From positions 10,106,001 to 10,170,000 of the forward strand of contig NZ_CP016438.1 in NCBI RefSeq assembly GCF_001685355.1: a DNA stretch of 64,000 bases. Reading direction: 5' to 3'. The translations under genes were made by a program, and so were the position numbers. The DNA is from Streptomyces lincolnensis (GTDB taxonomy: Bacteria; Actinomycetota; Actinomycetes; Streptomycetales; Streptomycetaceae). Below, piece by piece: positions 52,579-60,648 of the stretch (position 1 is the stretch's first letter; every line of letters begins with the position of its first letter). Under the pieces are notes generated by a model, which was not told the origin of the DNA, did not search any database, and saw only the letters and a program-made list of their open reading frames with translations.

Positions 52579-52944
52579 CCCAGCCCCGCATCGGGGCGCG
52601 CGGTCCGTACGGCCGCCGCCGCACCGCGGCGGCGGCCGTACGTGGCGCGAGGCTGGGAGGCCCCCCTCCACCGTGTCCTCGCGCGCTGGTCCTCCGCGGC
52701 GGCGGGACTTGGTGAGAACACCCCGTCTGGAAATGCCGGGAGGACTGAGGCTGGAGCCGCGCACTCGGGCGATGCGGCTCCAGCCGGGCCTGGTTTCCGA
52801 CTCGGGGGCAGGGAGCCTGGATGGGAGGACCTGCTGGTGTTTGACACGCTCGCAGTGCCGTCTTCCCTGCCTGGAGCGTAGAGCAGATACCGGCGAAGCG
52901 GAACAGGGCCGTTCACAGGCGCCGCCCGTGCATCCGGGATGTCG
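52579..52944. other. Convergent intergenic region with strong terminator
   Basis: Contains the 17-bp hairpin at 52606-52642. I see no gene in the remaining 300 bp. Confidence 0.55.
52606..52642. terminator. 17-bp perfect hairpin terminator
   Basis: CGTACGGCCGCCGCCGC and its exact complement flank the loop ACC. It lies 28 bp after the GAF-ANTAR stop and is the strongest hairpin in the window. Confidence 0.8.
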
Positions 52945-53772
52945 TCACGCGGTCCTGCTCGGAACGCGGGGCTCGGCCCTCACCTGGTCGTGCAGACGGG
53001 CGCAGGTGCGAGTGATCAGACGAGAGACGTACATCTGGGAGATACCGAGCTGCAGACCGATGCGGGCCTGCGTCATCTCGCAAAAGAACCTCATGTACAG
53101 GATCTGGCGTTCGCGTTCGGGCAGGGCCCGCAGCAGGGGGCGTAGCGCCTCACGGTCGATCACCAGGTCGAAGCCGGGCTCCATGCGACCCAGGGTGTCG
53201 GTCAGCGGGTAACTGTCCGCGGAGCGGCCGGGCAGGGCGTCCAGGGACTGGGCGGTGAAGCTCTCCAGCGCCCCCTGGCCCAGCCGTACGTCCGCCTCGG
53301 TCAGCCCGGTGTGTGCGGCGATCTCGTGGACCGCGGGTATCACTCCGCCCAACGAAGCACTCAGCTCATGGCCGGCGGAGCGGACCCGGCCACGCAGCTC
53401 CTGTACGCGCCGCGGCACATGCACGATCCAGAGTTCGTCACGGAAGTGCCGCTTCACCTCGCCGAGGATTGTCGGGATGGCAAAGCTCGGGAAGGCGGTG
53501 CCGAGACCCGGGTCGAAGCGGGACACCGCCTTGACCAGGCCCAGTTGGGCGACCTGCTGGAGGTCCTCGAAGGTCTCACCGCGATGGCGGAAACGCCGGG
53601 CCAGCCGAACGGCCATCGGCATCCAGGCGCACACCACATCCTGGCGCAGCGCGGACCGCTCCGGGCCCTCCGGCAGCGCGGCGATACGGCGGAAGGCCGC
53701 GTCGGTGTCCGGTGCGTCGGCGTAGCGGTGCGCGCTGCGTGGGCCCTGCGTGCGTCCGTACGGCATGGGCAC
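52945..53772 (-). CDS. SigB/SigF-family RNA polymerase sigma factor
   Basis: 275 residues. Region 2: RHRGETFEDLQQVAQLGLVKAVSRFDPGLGTAFPSFAIPTILGEVKRHFRD; region 3: SASLGGVIPAVHEIAAHTGLTEADV; region 4: LLRALPERERQILYMRFFCEMTQARIGLQLGISQMYVSRLI. This is the stress/development sigma group controlled by anti-sigma kinases and STAS antagonists. No anti-sigma kinase gene is visible nearby, but STAS genes lie on both sides. Confidence 0.92.
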   Translation of the reverse strand: MPMPYGRTQGPRSAHRYADAPDTDAAFRRIAALPEGPERSALRQDVVCAWMPMAVRLARRFRHRGETFEDLQQVAQLGLVKAVSRFDPGLGTAFPSFAIPTILGEVKRHFRDELWIVHVPRRVQELRGRVRSAGHELSASLGGVIPAVHEIAAHTGLTEADVRLGQGALESFTAQSLDALPGRSADSYPLTDTLGRMEPGFDLVIDREALRPLLRALPERERQILYMRFFCEMTQARIGLQLGISQMYVSRLITRTCARLHDQVRAEPRVPSRTA

Positions 53773-54125
53773 GTGCCTCCCTGATCGGTGGCGTCACTCA
53801 CCGTGGGAGCCGGCCGACCGCAGCACACAGGGGAGCAGCGAGAACCGCTCCCACGGAGGTGCCTCCGGTCTGAAGCACCGCGGACGGGTTCCCGGGCAGC
53901 CCGCTTTCAAACAGGCTTCCGCGCCCCGACCGCGGCTGCCCACGGAGGACATACGGCACTACCGTTCAGCTGCGTGCGCCCCAGCGGCCCCGCGCTCCCA
54001 ACGGGCCCCGGGGCGGCGCCGATCCGGGGCTATGGTGGGTACAGACGTCCCGGACCCCGGCGCCGCACCCATCGGACCCGATGGCACTCCCGTACCTCTC
54101 CTGGTCTTCTGAACCGAGGCGCCCC
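53773..54125. other. Divergent intergenic region, sigma factor / GNAT
   Basis: At 54028-54065 it carries a block (CTATGGTGGGTACAGACGTC) that also occurs, with changes, at 49673-49693 upstream of the STAS gene. TGGTCTTCTGAACC-GAGGCGCC just before the GNAT start is shared too. GGGTAC resembles a stress-sigma -10 element, but I see no convincing -35. Confidence 0.5.
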
Positions 54126-54776
54126 ATGAGCAGCCCGCGGCACCCGCACGAACCCGAAGGCTCGGAGCGTCCCGTCCTGGACACGGTGCGGTTGCGCCGA
54201 CTGAACCGCTGGCAGGCCGAGGGCCTGCGGGAGGACCTGGCGGATCTGTACGTGGAGTCGTCCGTCACCCCGCCCGGCGAGGAGTTCCGTGGTCGGCAGG
54301 AGTTCCTGCGCCGGCTGGAGCACGACGTACAACTGCCGGGATTCGACATGCTGGTCGCCGAGGCAGAGGGGTTGACCGGCTGCGTCTCAGGGATCCCCGT
54401 GCCGCGCGACGGCTCCTGGTGGGAGGGGTTCGACGGACCGATGCCGCAGAACCTGGAGCAACTGACCGCGTCCGGACATGTCTTCGCGATCCTCGAAACC
54501 GTCGTCCATCCGCACCAGCACGCCCAGGGGCTCGCCCGCCGACTCCAGGAGCGTCTGCTCGCCGACCACCAGTCCTCGCTCGGCGTCACCTTGGTGGATC
54601 AGTCCGTCCGTTCGGCCTGGAACGCCTTCAAGGACGGGGGCTGGCAGGAGGCGGGGCAGGTCCACCGCCTGCCCGGTCAGGCGGCATTGCGGGTACTGGT
54701 TCTTCCTCTGGGCGAGCGCACGGAGAAACATCCCGACGGCCTCGCCCACAACGACCGGACCCAACGGCCCGAGTAG
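54126..54776 (+). CDS. GNAT-like acetyltransferase-fold protein, paralogue 2
   Basis: 216 residues from ATG 54126. It parallels the protein at 50357: LDTVRLRRLNRWQAEGLREDLADLYVES, then DGSWWEGFDGPMP and VHPHQHAQGLARRLQERLLADH. Here the acyl-CoA loop Q-G-L-A is intact (HAQGLARRL), unlike paralogue 1. It precedes the broken GAF-SpoIIE gene by 48 bp. Confidence 0.75.
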   Translation: MSSPRHPHEPEGSERPVLDTVRLRRLNRWQAEGLREDLADLYVESSVTPPGEEFRGRQEFLRRLEHDVQLPGFDMLVAEAEGLTGCVSGIPVPRDGSWWEGFDGPMPQNLEQLTASGHVFAILETVVHPHQHAQGLARRLQERLLADHQSSLGVTLVDQSVRSAWNAFKDGGWQEAGQVHRLPGQAALRVLVLPLGERTEKHPDGLAHNDRTQRPE

Positions 54777-54824
54777 CCGCCCGCACCGGCCGGAGACGAC
54801 GCGTACCGAGGTGTGGAGGAGAGG

Positions 54825-55669
54825 GTGGAGCTGTCTCCGGAACAGGAGGCGCGGCGGATCGCCGCGGTGCGTCGCTACGACATCCTGGACACCCCGCCCG
54901 ACGGTGCCTTCGACCGGATCGCCGGGCTGGCCGCCCGCCTGTTCGACGCTCCGGCCGCCACGGTGACGATCGTGGACACCGACCGGGTCTGGTTCAAGGC
55001 TGTGTGCGGTCTGACGGGGGTCGCACCGATCGGAAGGGACCCGGGGCTGTGCACCTCGGCGATCCTCACCGGCGGCCCCCTGGTCGTCCCCGACACGCTC
55101 GACGACCCGGTCGCCCGTGCCCACTGCCTGGTGACCGGTCCGGCTCGGACGCGCGTCTACGCCGCCGCCCCCGTCACCACCGGCGACGGTCACCGCCTGG
55201 GCACCGTGGACGTCCTGGACACCAGGCCGCGCCACATCACACCGGACCAGGCCACCGCCCTGACCGACCTGGCCGCGCTGGTGATGGACGAACTCGAACT
55301 GCGGCTGTCCGCGTTGCGCATGCTCCGTGTGGAACGGGAACTGGTGGAGGTCGAGCACGCGGCCCGGGAGCGCGCCCAGCCGGGACCGGTCGGAGATCGC
55401 CGCGTATGCCTCCACCCTGCAACGCACCCTGCTGCCGCCGGCCCTGCCTGAGGTACCGGGCCTGGAGGCTTCCTCCCACTACACGACCGCCTCGGTCCAC
55501 GACGTCGGCGGCGACTTCTGCGACGTCTTCCCGCTCGGCGCCGGGACCCGCCGACGACGTCGCCCTCCTCGCCCTCAGCGCGACCTCGGCGACACCCGCC
55601 ACGGCACCCTCCAGAGCCTTGGGCACTGCGCACACCAGCCTGCCCTTTCCGCCGTCCGACAGCGCGTGA
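54825..55669 (+). pseudogene. GAF-SpoIIE-type phosphatase gene, frameshifted and internally deleted
   Basis: From GTG 54825 a GAF domain is clear (RRYDILDTPPDGAFDRIAGLAARLFDAP, then VGLCTS-like PGLCTSAIL). The frame breaks near 55375; the next frame carries the start of a PP2C/SpoIIE domain (SEIAAYASTLQRTLLPPALP, then TASVHDVGGDFCDVFPLG). At about 55540 this jumps, in a third frame, to the extreme C-terminus (DDVALLALSATS). Most of the phosphatase domain is missing. An intact version would dephosphorylate STAS antagonists. Confidence 0.75.
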
Positions 55670-55735
55670 CCTGGACGAAGGCACCGGAGGGTTGAGTGCA
55701 CAGCTCCTGGTGCCGTCCGACGGATGCGCACCCCG

Positions 55736-56107
55736 TCACTCGCGATCCGCCGCGTGAAGGCGCCGCAGCTCCCGGCGCAGCTCCCGCTGTATCGGTTCCG
55801 GGAGCGTCTCGTCCCGTGTGGTGGCGACCAGGGCGGCGGCCACGTCCCGCAGCTTGGTGTTGCAGCGCTGCGACACGCCCACCAGCAGATCCCACGCCCG
55901 TTCGCTGGAACACGGCGCCAGGACCATCACCATGCCGCGCGCCTGATCGATCACCGCACGGGTCGCCAACGCCCGCCCCAACTGTTCGTTCCTGGCCCGC
56001 AGTTCGGCGACCTCGGCCAGCAGAGCCGCATCACCCGCCGAGGGCACAGCCGAGGGCACAGCCGTCAACAGCGGCCGCTCATCACGGCGCGTGGTCAGTT
56101 GGTACAT
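55736..56107 (-). CDS. Solo ANTAR-domain protein
   Basis: 123 residues from ATG complementary to 56105-56107. A short coiled coil (LLAEVAELRARNEQLGRAL) leads directly into the ANTAR domain (TRAVIDQARGMVMVLAPCSSERAWDLLVGVSQRCNTKLRDVAAAL). There is no GAF or PAS sensor, so control must come from a partner or from expression. Last gene of a three-gene operon, 40 bp after the PRC-barrel gene. Confidence 0.8.
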   Translation of the reverse strand: MYQLTTRRDERPLLTAVPSAVPSAGDAALLAEVAELRARNEQLGRALATRAVIDQARGMVMVLAPCSSERAWDLLVGVSQRCNTKLRDVAAALVATTRDETLPEPIQRELRRELRRLHAADRE

Positions 56108-56147
56108 GGTGCGTACCTCACAGGGCAGTCTTCCTGTCCGTAGGTGG

Positions 56148-56504
56148 TCAGCGGCGCGCCAGTTGCCGTTCGCCGGCCGCACCGGGCTCGTACGGCAGTC
56201 CGTAGTGCCTGAAGACCGCTTCCTCCTGCTCGGCGGGCAGGACGTCGTCGGTGCCGATCGAAGGGGCCTGCTTCACCAGCGTTCTGGTATAGCCGACTTT
56301 GAGATAGCCGGGCCCGGCGATCGCGTCATCGAGGGGGACGAAGACCAGCCGGTGCCGGGTCGGGAGTCCGGTTCGTACCGTGGCCATGGCCGGCTTGTCG
56401 GTGGTGGTGTCCACATAGACGGCCTCCAGGACACCGATCTTGTGCGACTCGGTGTCGACGACGTCGCGGTTGCGCCATTCCCGGACGTCGGCTGCGTGAA
56501 TCAC
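56148..56504 (-). CDS. PRC-barrel domain protein
   Basis: 118 residues from GTG complementary to 56502-56504. IHAADVREWRNRDVVDTESHKIGVLEAVYVD is a typical PRC-barrel start, and the C-terminus ends PAEQEEAVFRHYGLPYEPG. PRC barrels bind RNA or protein in ribosome maturation, photosynthesis and stress. It is coupled to the upstream ANTAR gene by a GTGA overlap, an unusual partner that suggests joint action on RNA. Confidence 0.8.
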   Translation of the reverse strand: MIHAADVREWRNRDVVDTESHKIGVLEAVYVDTTTDKPAMATVRTGLPTRHRLVFVPLDDAIAGPGYLKVGYTRTLVKQAPSIGTDDVLPAEQEEAVFRHYGLPYEPGAAGERQLARR

Positions 56505-56905
56505 GGCCTCTCCCTCCTGGACGACCCGCTCGCCGGCCGTGAGTCGCATCCCTGGGTATCCGAGTGAAAGCGCCGCAGCGTACGACGCATCGCCCTCTGC
56601 ATGTGCTCCGGGAGCGGCTTGCCCTCCCAGGCGGCGACCAGCGCCGCGGCCACCTCCGGAAGGCGGGCGTCGCACTGCCGTGAGACGTCCACCAGCAGCT
56701 TCCTGGCCGCCCCGCGGCGGCAGGGGGTCAGGATCATCACCATGCCACGGGCCTGGTCGATGACCGCACGGCCAGCCAGCGCCCGCCGCAGCTGATCGTT
56801 CTCGTCGCGCAGTGCGACGACATCCTGCCCTGCGGGTGCGTTCCCCCACGTGGCCTCGGCCCGCAGTTCCCACGGCTCCTGTTGGATCACGGTCGTGCGT
56901 TGCAT
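56501..56905 (-). CDS. Solo ANTAR-domain protein
   Basis: 134 residues from ATG complementary to 56903-56905. Coiled coil VVALRDENDQLRRALAGR followed by ANTAR (AVIDQARGMVMILTPCRRGAARKLLVDVSRQCDARLPEVAAAL). A paralogue of the protein at 55736-56107 with the same sensor-less layout. Its stop overlaps the PRC-barrel start, placing it first in the operon. Confidence 0.8.
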   Translation of the reverse strand: MQRTTVIQQEPWELRAEATWGNAPAGQDVVALRDENDQLRRALAGRAVIDQARGMVMILTPCRRGAARKLLVDVSRQCDARLPEVAAALVAAWEGKPLPEHMQRAMRRTLRRFHSDTQGCDSRPASGSSRRERP

Positions 56906-56988
56906 GGCATGCACCTCTTGGCGATTGGGACGTGTCCGGCCTGGCGTGAGCCGTCCCGGAAGCCGTGGCCGCCGGTCCACTTCAAGGG

Positions 56989-57267
56989 TCACCCGTGGCG
57001 TTCGTGGTCCCGGCGGTCCTCGCGCCGCCAGCGCGCCCGGTTCCGTCGGCTGTAGCGACGGTTCCAGCGGTCCTGACGGTCCCGGCGGATCTCGTAGTCC
57101 CGGTAGTCCCCGAGATCGGAACCGTCGCGGCGGATCCAGCCTCCCCCGCGATCGCGGCCGTGGCGGGTGGCGCTGTAGACCAACACGGCGGCGGCCACCC
57201 ACCAAAGGGGGTTGAGGAAGCCGAGGCCGAACAGGACCACGATGAGGATGAGAAGCGATACGAACAC
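56989..57267 (-). CDS. Small membrane protein with charged tail
   Basis: 92 residues from GTG complementary to 57265-57267. Two hydrophobic segments (VSLLILIVVLFGLGFL and WWVAAAVLVYSA) and an extremely basic/acidic C-terminus (DRQDRWNRRYSRRNRARW). Such small proteins are widespread in Streptomyces stress loci (recollection). It may share a transcript with the ANTAR/PRC operon, 83 bp downstream. Confidence 0.6.
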   Translation of the reverse strand: MFVSLLILIVVLFGLGFLNPLWWVAAAVLVYSATRHGRDRGGGWIRRDGSDLGDYRDYEIRRDRQDRWNRRYSRRNRARWRREDRRDHERHG

Positions 57268-57763
57268 AGCGGGCCTTCCCGGAGCGGAACAAAGCATCAC
57301 TGCCGGGGGCCAGGGCCTGTACGAACAGCGTAGTCCTCCCCAGAGGTCACGGACAGCTGCCCAGGTCAGCGTTCTCCGCCGGGACCGGATGGCCACTTGC
57401 TGTCTGTTCAGGGGGTGCGGCGAGGGCTGGCGTGTGCGGTACGGCCCGAGCCCCCGGCAGAGTCGACCACCTCTCGCGTCCCTTCGAGGGCGCACCTGGC
57501 GCATCGGTGCCAGAACCTGCCGCGTTTGCACCAGCAGCCCGCACCGCTCTCTTGCACCTTCACCCTCGATCCCGTCAGGAACCGACCGGGGGAGGCACTT
57601 TCGACCACCCTCGTGGATGCCTGGAGAACGGGCGACCGGTCGATCCCCTGTGGGCAGTAGGCTCGTCACACGGCCCGCCCGTGACCCCGGCCCTCTCCGT
57701 ACTGTCCAGTTCCGCGCAACAGAGGCCCTGCGCAAGGCGAAAGCCACCCCGGTGACAGAGGAG
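57268..57763. other. Divergent intergenic region
   Basis: About 500 bp with open frames on both strands but no protein-like one. It must carry the promoters of the small membrane protein and the STAS gene. No clear dyad seen. Confidence 0.45.
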
Positions 57764-58141
57764 ATGGGGCACGTGGACCCGCGTCCCGACCTGTTCGACG
57801 AGTTGCGTGTGGTCACAGCCGGCGGCGAGTTGGACGTGACGACCGTGCCGGCCTTCGCTCGTGATCTGGAGGGCGCACGGCACGGCGCCGGCCGGCTGTT
57901 CCTGATCGTAGATCTGCTCGGTGTGACGTTCATGGACGGCAGCGTCCTGGACCCGCTGTGCGCGGCGTGGGAGGACTGTCATGAGCGGCGCGGATAGGTG
58001 CGGGTCGTGCACCACCGGCCGGCCGCGAGTCTCGTGTTCCGGGTCGGCGGTCTGCAGGACCGTTTCCCGCGGTACGCGAGCACCCAGGACGCCTGGCAGG
58101 ACGTACCCGCGGGCCGTGCGGCGGCGCACCGGCCCGCGTAA
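57764..58141 (+). pseudogene. STAS-domain gene with an in-frame amber stop
   Basis: From ATG 57764 the frame encodes ELRVVTAGGELDVTTVPAFA and LFLIVDLLGVTFMDGSVLDPL, a STAS domain with the expected serine in MDGSV. TAG at 57995-57997 then interrupts it, but the same frame continues with VRVVHHRPAASLVFRVGGL and QDRFPRYASTQDAW, the normal end of a STAS domain, to TAA at 58139-58141. Only this single codon separates the halves. TAA overlaps the next ATG (TAATG). Confidence 0.7.
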
Positions 58142-58389
58142 TGTGCGGCGGAAGCCGACGGCGCCCCTCCTTGAAGCGGAGACCGGTGATCCGCGATGGC
58201 GTGGCCGAGGTCCTGCGGTCGCTGAGCCTGGGCGAGGTGGACGATCCGGCTCGGGTGTGTGCACAGGCGCTGGGCGCCGAGGGCGTCGTACTGTCGCTGC
58301 TGGTCGGCCCGGATCCGACGGCCGATCCGGTCTGGTGTCATTCCGAGCTGAGTGCGCGGCTCGAGGAGCTTCAGTTCACGCTGGGTGCG
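58141..58389 (+). pseudogene. First part of a short GAF-type gene, cut by the inversion
   Basis: ATG 58141 overlaps the stop of the STAS gene. Residues 1-83 read VAEVLRSLSLGEVDDPARVC, then LSARLEELQFTLGA, a GAF-like N-terminus similar to the gene at 51022. Beyond 58389 the reading becomes nonsense. If 58390-58729 is inverted, it continues GPCPDAIRTGSPVVEPDLHD to a TGA and gives a protein of 115 residues. Confidence 0.7.
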
Positions 58390-58729
58390 GGCCCCTGGTC
58401 GTGCTGGAGCGCGAAGAGTTCCAGCAGGCGGGTGTGCTCGTCCGGGGCGGTGATGATCTGCAGTTCGCCGTGCGCGTCGGCGAGCAGGATCTCGGCCGCC
58501 AACACGTCGAGCAGCTCCAGGCAGCGCGCGGAGAGCCGGTGCAGCAGGTCGATGACATCGAAATCCTCGACGAGGGAGTCCGCGACCTCCACGAAGATCT
58601 CGGCCAGACGTCGTTCGCGGGCCGTGCCGATCATCCCTTTCCACCGTCGGGCGAATACGGCCCGTCCACATCGTGCAGGTCCGGCTCGACGACGGGCGAG
58701 CCCGTGCGGATCGCGTCCGGACAGGGCCC
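58390..58729 (-). other. Inverted 340-bp segment containing the 5' end of a GAF-ANTAR gene
   Basis: On the minus strand an ATG (58632-58634) starts MIGTARERRLAEIFVEVADS and continues FDVIDLLHRLSARCLELLDV to LFALQHDQGP at the left edge, the N-terminal GAF half of a GAF-ANTAR protein. The matching C-terminal half is on the plus strand from 58730. Segment ends are GGCCCC and GGGCCC, a short imperfect inverted repeat. Confidence 0.78.
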
Positions 58730-59252
58730 GTGCGTCGAGTGCTACCGCACCGGCGCCTCCCAGGCGAACATCGACCTGGTCGGGGCGGAGTCGGCCGCCG
58801 CCTGGCCGCATTTCGTCTCACGGGCCTGTGAGACGGGGGACGCGGTCACCCACGCCATCCCGCTGCGCCTGCGCAACCGCGTCGTCGGCGCCCTCAATCT
58901 CTTCCAGAACACTCCGCGGAAGCTCGGCGAGGACGACATCGCGCTCGCCCAGGCGCTCGCCGACGTGGCCACCATCGCGATCCTGCAGGAGCGCACGCTG
59001 GAGCAGTCGTACGTCGAGAACGGCCTGCTGGAGAACGCGCTGACCAGCCGCATCCTGATCGAGCAGGTCAAGGGCGTCCTGGCGGAACGCTGGAACACCT
59101 CCGTCGACGACGCCTTCGCCGCCTTCCGCTCGTACGCCCGCGCCCGCCACCTGCGCCTGTCGGAGCTCGCCGCGCGGATCATCGCGGGCGACTTCGACAC
59201 CGCGGCCATCCCGGCACCTACGACGACCCGGCCCGGGGACCATCACGACTGA
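58730..59252 (+). pseudogene. C-terminal part of the GAF-ANTAR gene separated by the inversion
   Basis: The plus frame reads CVECYRTGASQANIDLVGAE, then THAIPLRLRNRVVGALNLFQ, and an ANTAR domain (LTSRILIEQVKGVLAERWNTSVDDAFAAFRSYARARHLRL) to the stop at 59250-59252. Joined with the inverted N-terminal half the gene would be 768 nt, an exact number of codons (255 aa), similar in length to its paralogue at 51862 (238 aa). Confidence 0.78.
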
Positions 59253-59258
59253 CCGCTG

Positions 59259-59738
59259 TCACGTCCCCGGTGCCACCCAGCCGGTGTCGATGAGGATCTG
59301 CTCGGCCTGCGTGAGGTTGTCGGCACGTACCGCTTCGGCCATCGCGGCCCGGGCCGCGTCCGGTGCCGTCGGCGGCGGGACCACGAGGAGGGAGAAGTGG
59401 TCAGCCTCGCCCCGGGTGACGAGGATGGTGTCGTCGCCGACCGGGAAGGAGTCGATGCGGACAACCCGGTCCTCGACGACCAGCCGCGTCGGCAGCGCGT
59501 CCCAGGCTGCGGCGTCCAGGCCGACCCGCGTGATCGGCCCCAGGTACTCGGTGAGCGCGGTGATCAGGGCGGGAAGCTCCGCCGAGATGTCACGGGAGCG
59601 CGGCCACCACGCCCCGTCGAGCACGCCCCGGCGGTCGTGGGTCGTCTCCAGCCGTACGACGGCCGTCCCGGGTTTCACGGCCCGGTGGACGGAGTCCGGC
59701 AGGAGCCGGGTCATCCGCGGGGAACCGGAGTCTGACAT
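59259..59738 (-). CDS. DUF5994-family protein
   Basis: 159 residues from ATG complementary to 59736-59738. The hallmark RRGVLDGAWWPRSRDISAELPALITALTEYLGPITRVGLD is present, followed by WDALPTRLVV and DHFSLLVVPP. The family is confined to actinomycetes, often beside ANTAR and stress genes, and has no known function (recollection). It ends six bases from the GAF-ANTAR stop, tail to tail. Confidence 0.82.
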   Translation of the reverse strand: MSDSGSPRMTRLLPDSVHRAVKPGTAVVRLETTHDRRGVLDGAWWPRSRDISAELPALITALTEYLGPITRVGLDAAAWDALPTRLVVEDRVVRIDSFPVGDDTILVTRGEADHFSLLVVPPPTAPDAARAAMAEAVRADNLTQAEQILIDTGWVAPGT

Positions 59739-60044
59739 GACGCTCGCCTGTCTGCGAGAGAAGTGGAGTGGCATCCTCCTTTCACGGTACTGCGTGGCCC
59801 GCAGCGGCCGGAGCGCTCGCTGGTCACACACGGGGACCACGGGTCACGCCGGAGCAGAGGGGAAGATCCGGTCCGTGGATCCGTGCCCAAGGGGAACAAC
59901 CAGGGGTCCGTCCGGCCTCTTCCAGGAGCAGCGTGAAGGCATCGGGAGCATTTCGCGCACCGGCCCCGTTGCCGGTGTCGTTCCTGGTGAGCAACGACAC
60001 CGGACAGCTGCCCGAGCGCAGAGGCCCGGGGACGGGTTCGCACG

Positions 60045-60152
60045 ATGTCCGCGACCACCGACCATCCCCTGCCGCATGCCGTGCCGTTCAGGGCACCGAC
60101 CGCGCGTCTCGCCCTCAAACCACGCCTTCAGGCGGCGGAACGGAAGCACTCG
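60045..60152 (+). repeat. Duplicated 5' end of the DUF5994 gene
   Basis: MSATTDHPLPHAVPFRAPTARLALK repeats the start of the DUF5994 gene at 60649 (MSATLYPTLPHPVPVAAPAA). Upstream DNA (from about 59945) matches that at 60555-60648 as well. The homology ends at ARLALK, after which a different small gene begins. Confidence 0.6.
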
Positions 60153-60500
60153 ATGATGTACGACCAGACGCGCGCCCAGCAGCCCGCGGGCCAAGCCCTG
60201 CGCCCCACCGAGCGCCACAGGCAGGGCCCGGAGCCGCTGCTCCCGTCGGACGGACAGGACAAGATCCTCCAGCGCCTCCGGCACGCCCTGGACACCTTCG
60301 CCGACACCCCGCACGAGGCGCTGGAAGAGGCCGAGAGCGCTTACGACGAAGCCACCGCCCAGCTCGCGAACGCCCTCGCGGAACGGCGGCGTGCCCTGCG
60401 TGCCGGGTGGCAGGACCAGAACCCCGACACACAGTCCGACGAACTCCGGCACGCGCTGAGGGAGTACCGGGAGATCACCCAGCGACTGCTCCACCTCTAG
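60153..60500 (+). CDS. Small helical protein of unknown function
   Basis: 115 residues from ATG 60153 (CGGAAG upstream). The C-terminal two thirds form charged helices (KILQRLRHALDTFADTPHEALEEAESAYDEATAQL) suitable for a coiled coil. No family recognised. It could also be read as a fusion with the duplicated DUF5994 start at 60045. A hairpin terminator follows. Confidence 0.55.
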   Translation: MMYDQTRAQQPAGQALRPTERHRQGPEPLLPSDGQDKILQRLRHALDTFADTPHEALEEAESAYDEATAQLANALAERRRALRAGWQDQNPDTQSDELRHALREYREITQRLLHL

Positions 60501-60506
60501 GCAAGC

Positions 60507-60541
60507 CACTACTCCGCGTCGCGGCGTAGCGCGGAGTAGTG
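60507..60541 (+). terminator. Hairpin terminator
   Basis: CACTACTCCGCG and CGCGGAGTAGTG pair perfectly over 12 bp with an 11-nt loop, seven bases after the preceding stop. Confidence 0.7.
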
Positions 60542-60648
60542 TGGACAGTACCGAGGGCATTTCGCACACGGGCTTCCACGCCGGGTCGTCCTCGGCGAGA
60601 GATGAAACCCGGGCCGCCGCAGAGGTGGCCCGGAGACGGGTCCGCATC

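Noticed and set aside
53900..54036. Canonical SigB promoter ending in GGGTAC upstream of the GNAT gene
   Set aside because: No matching -35 element at the right distance, so I report only the shared block.
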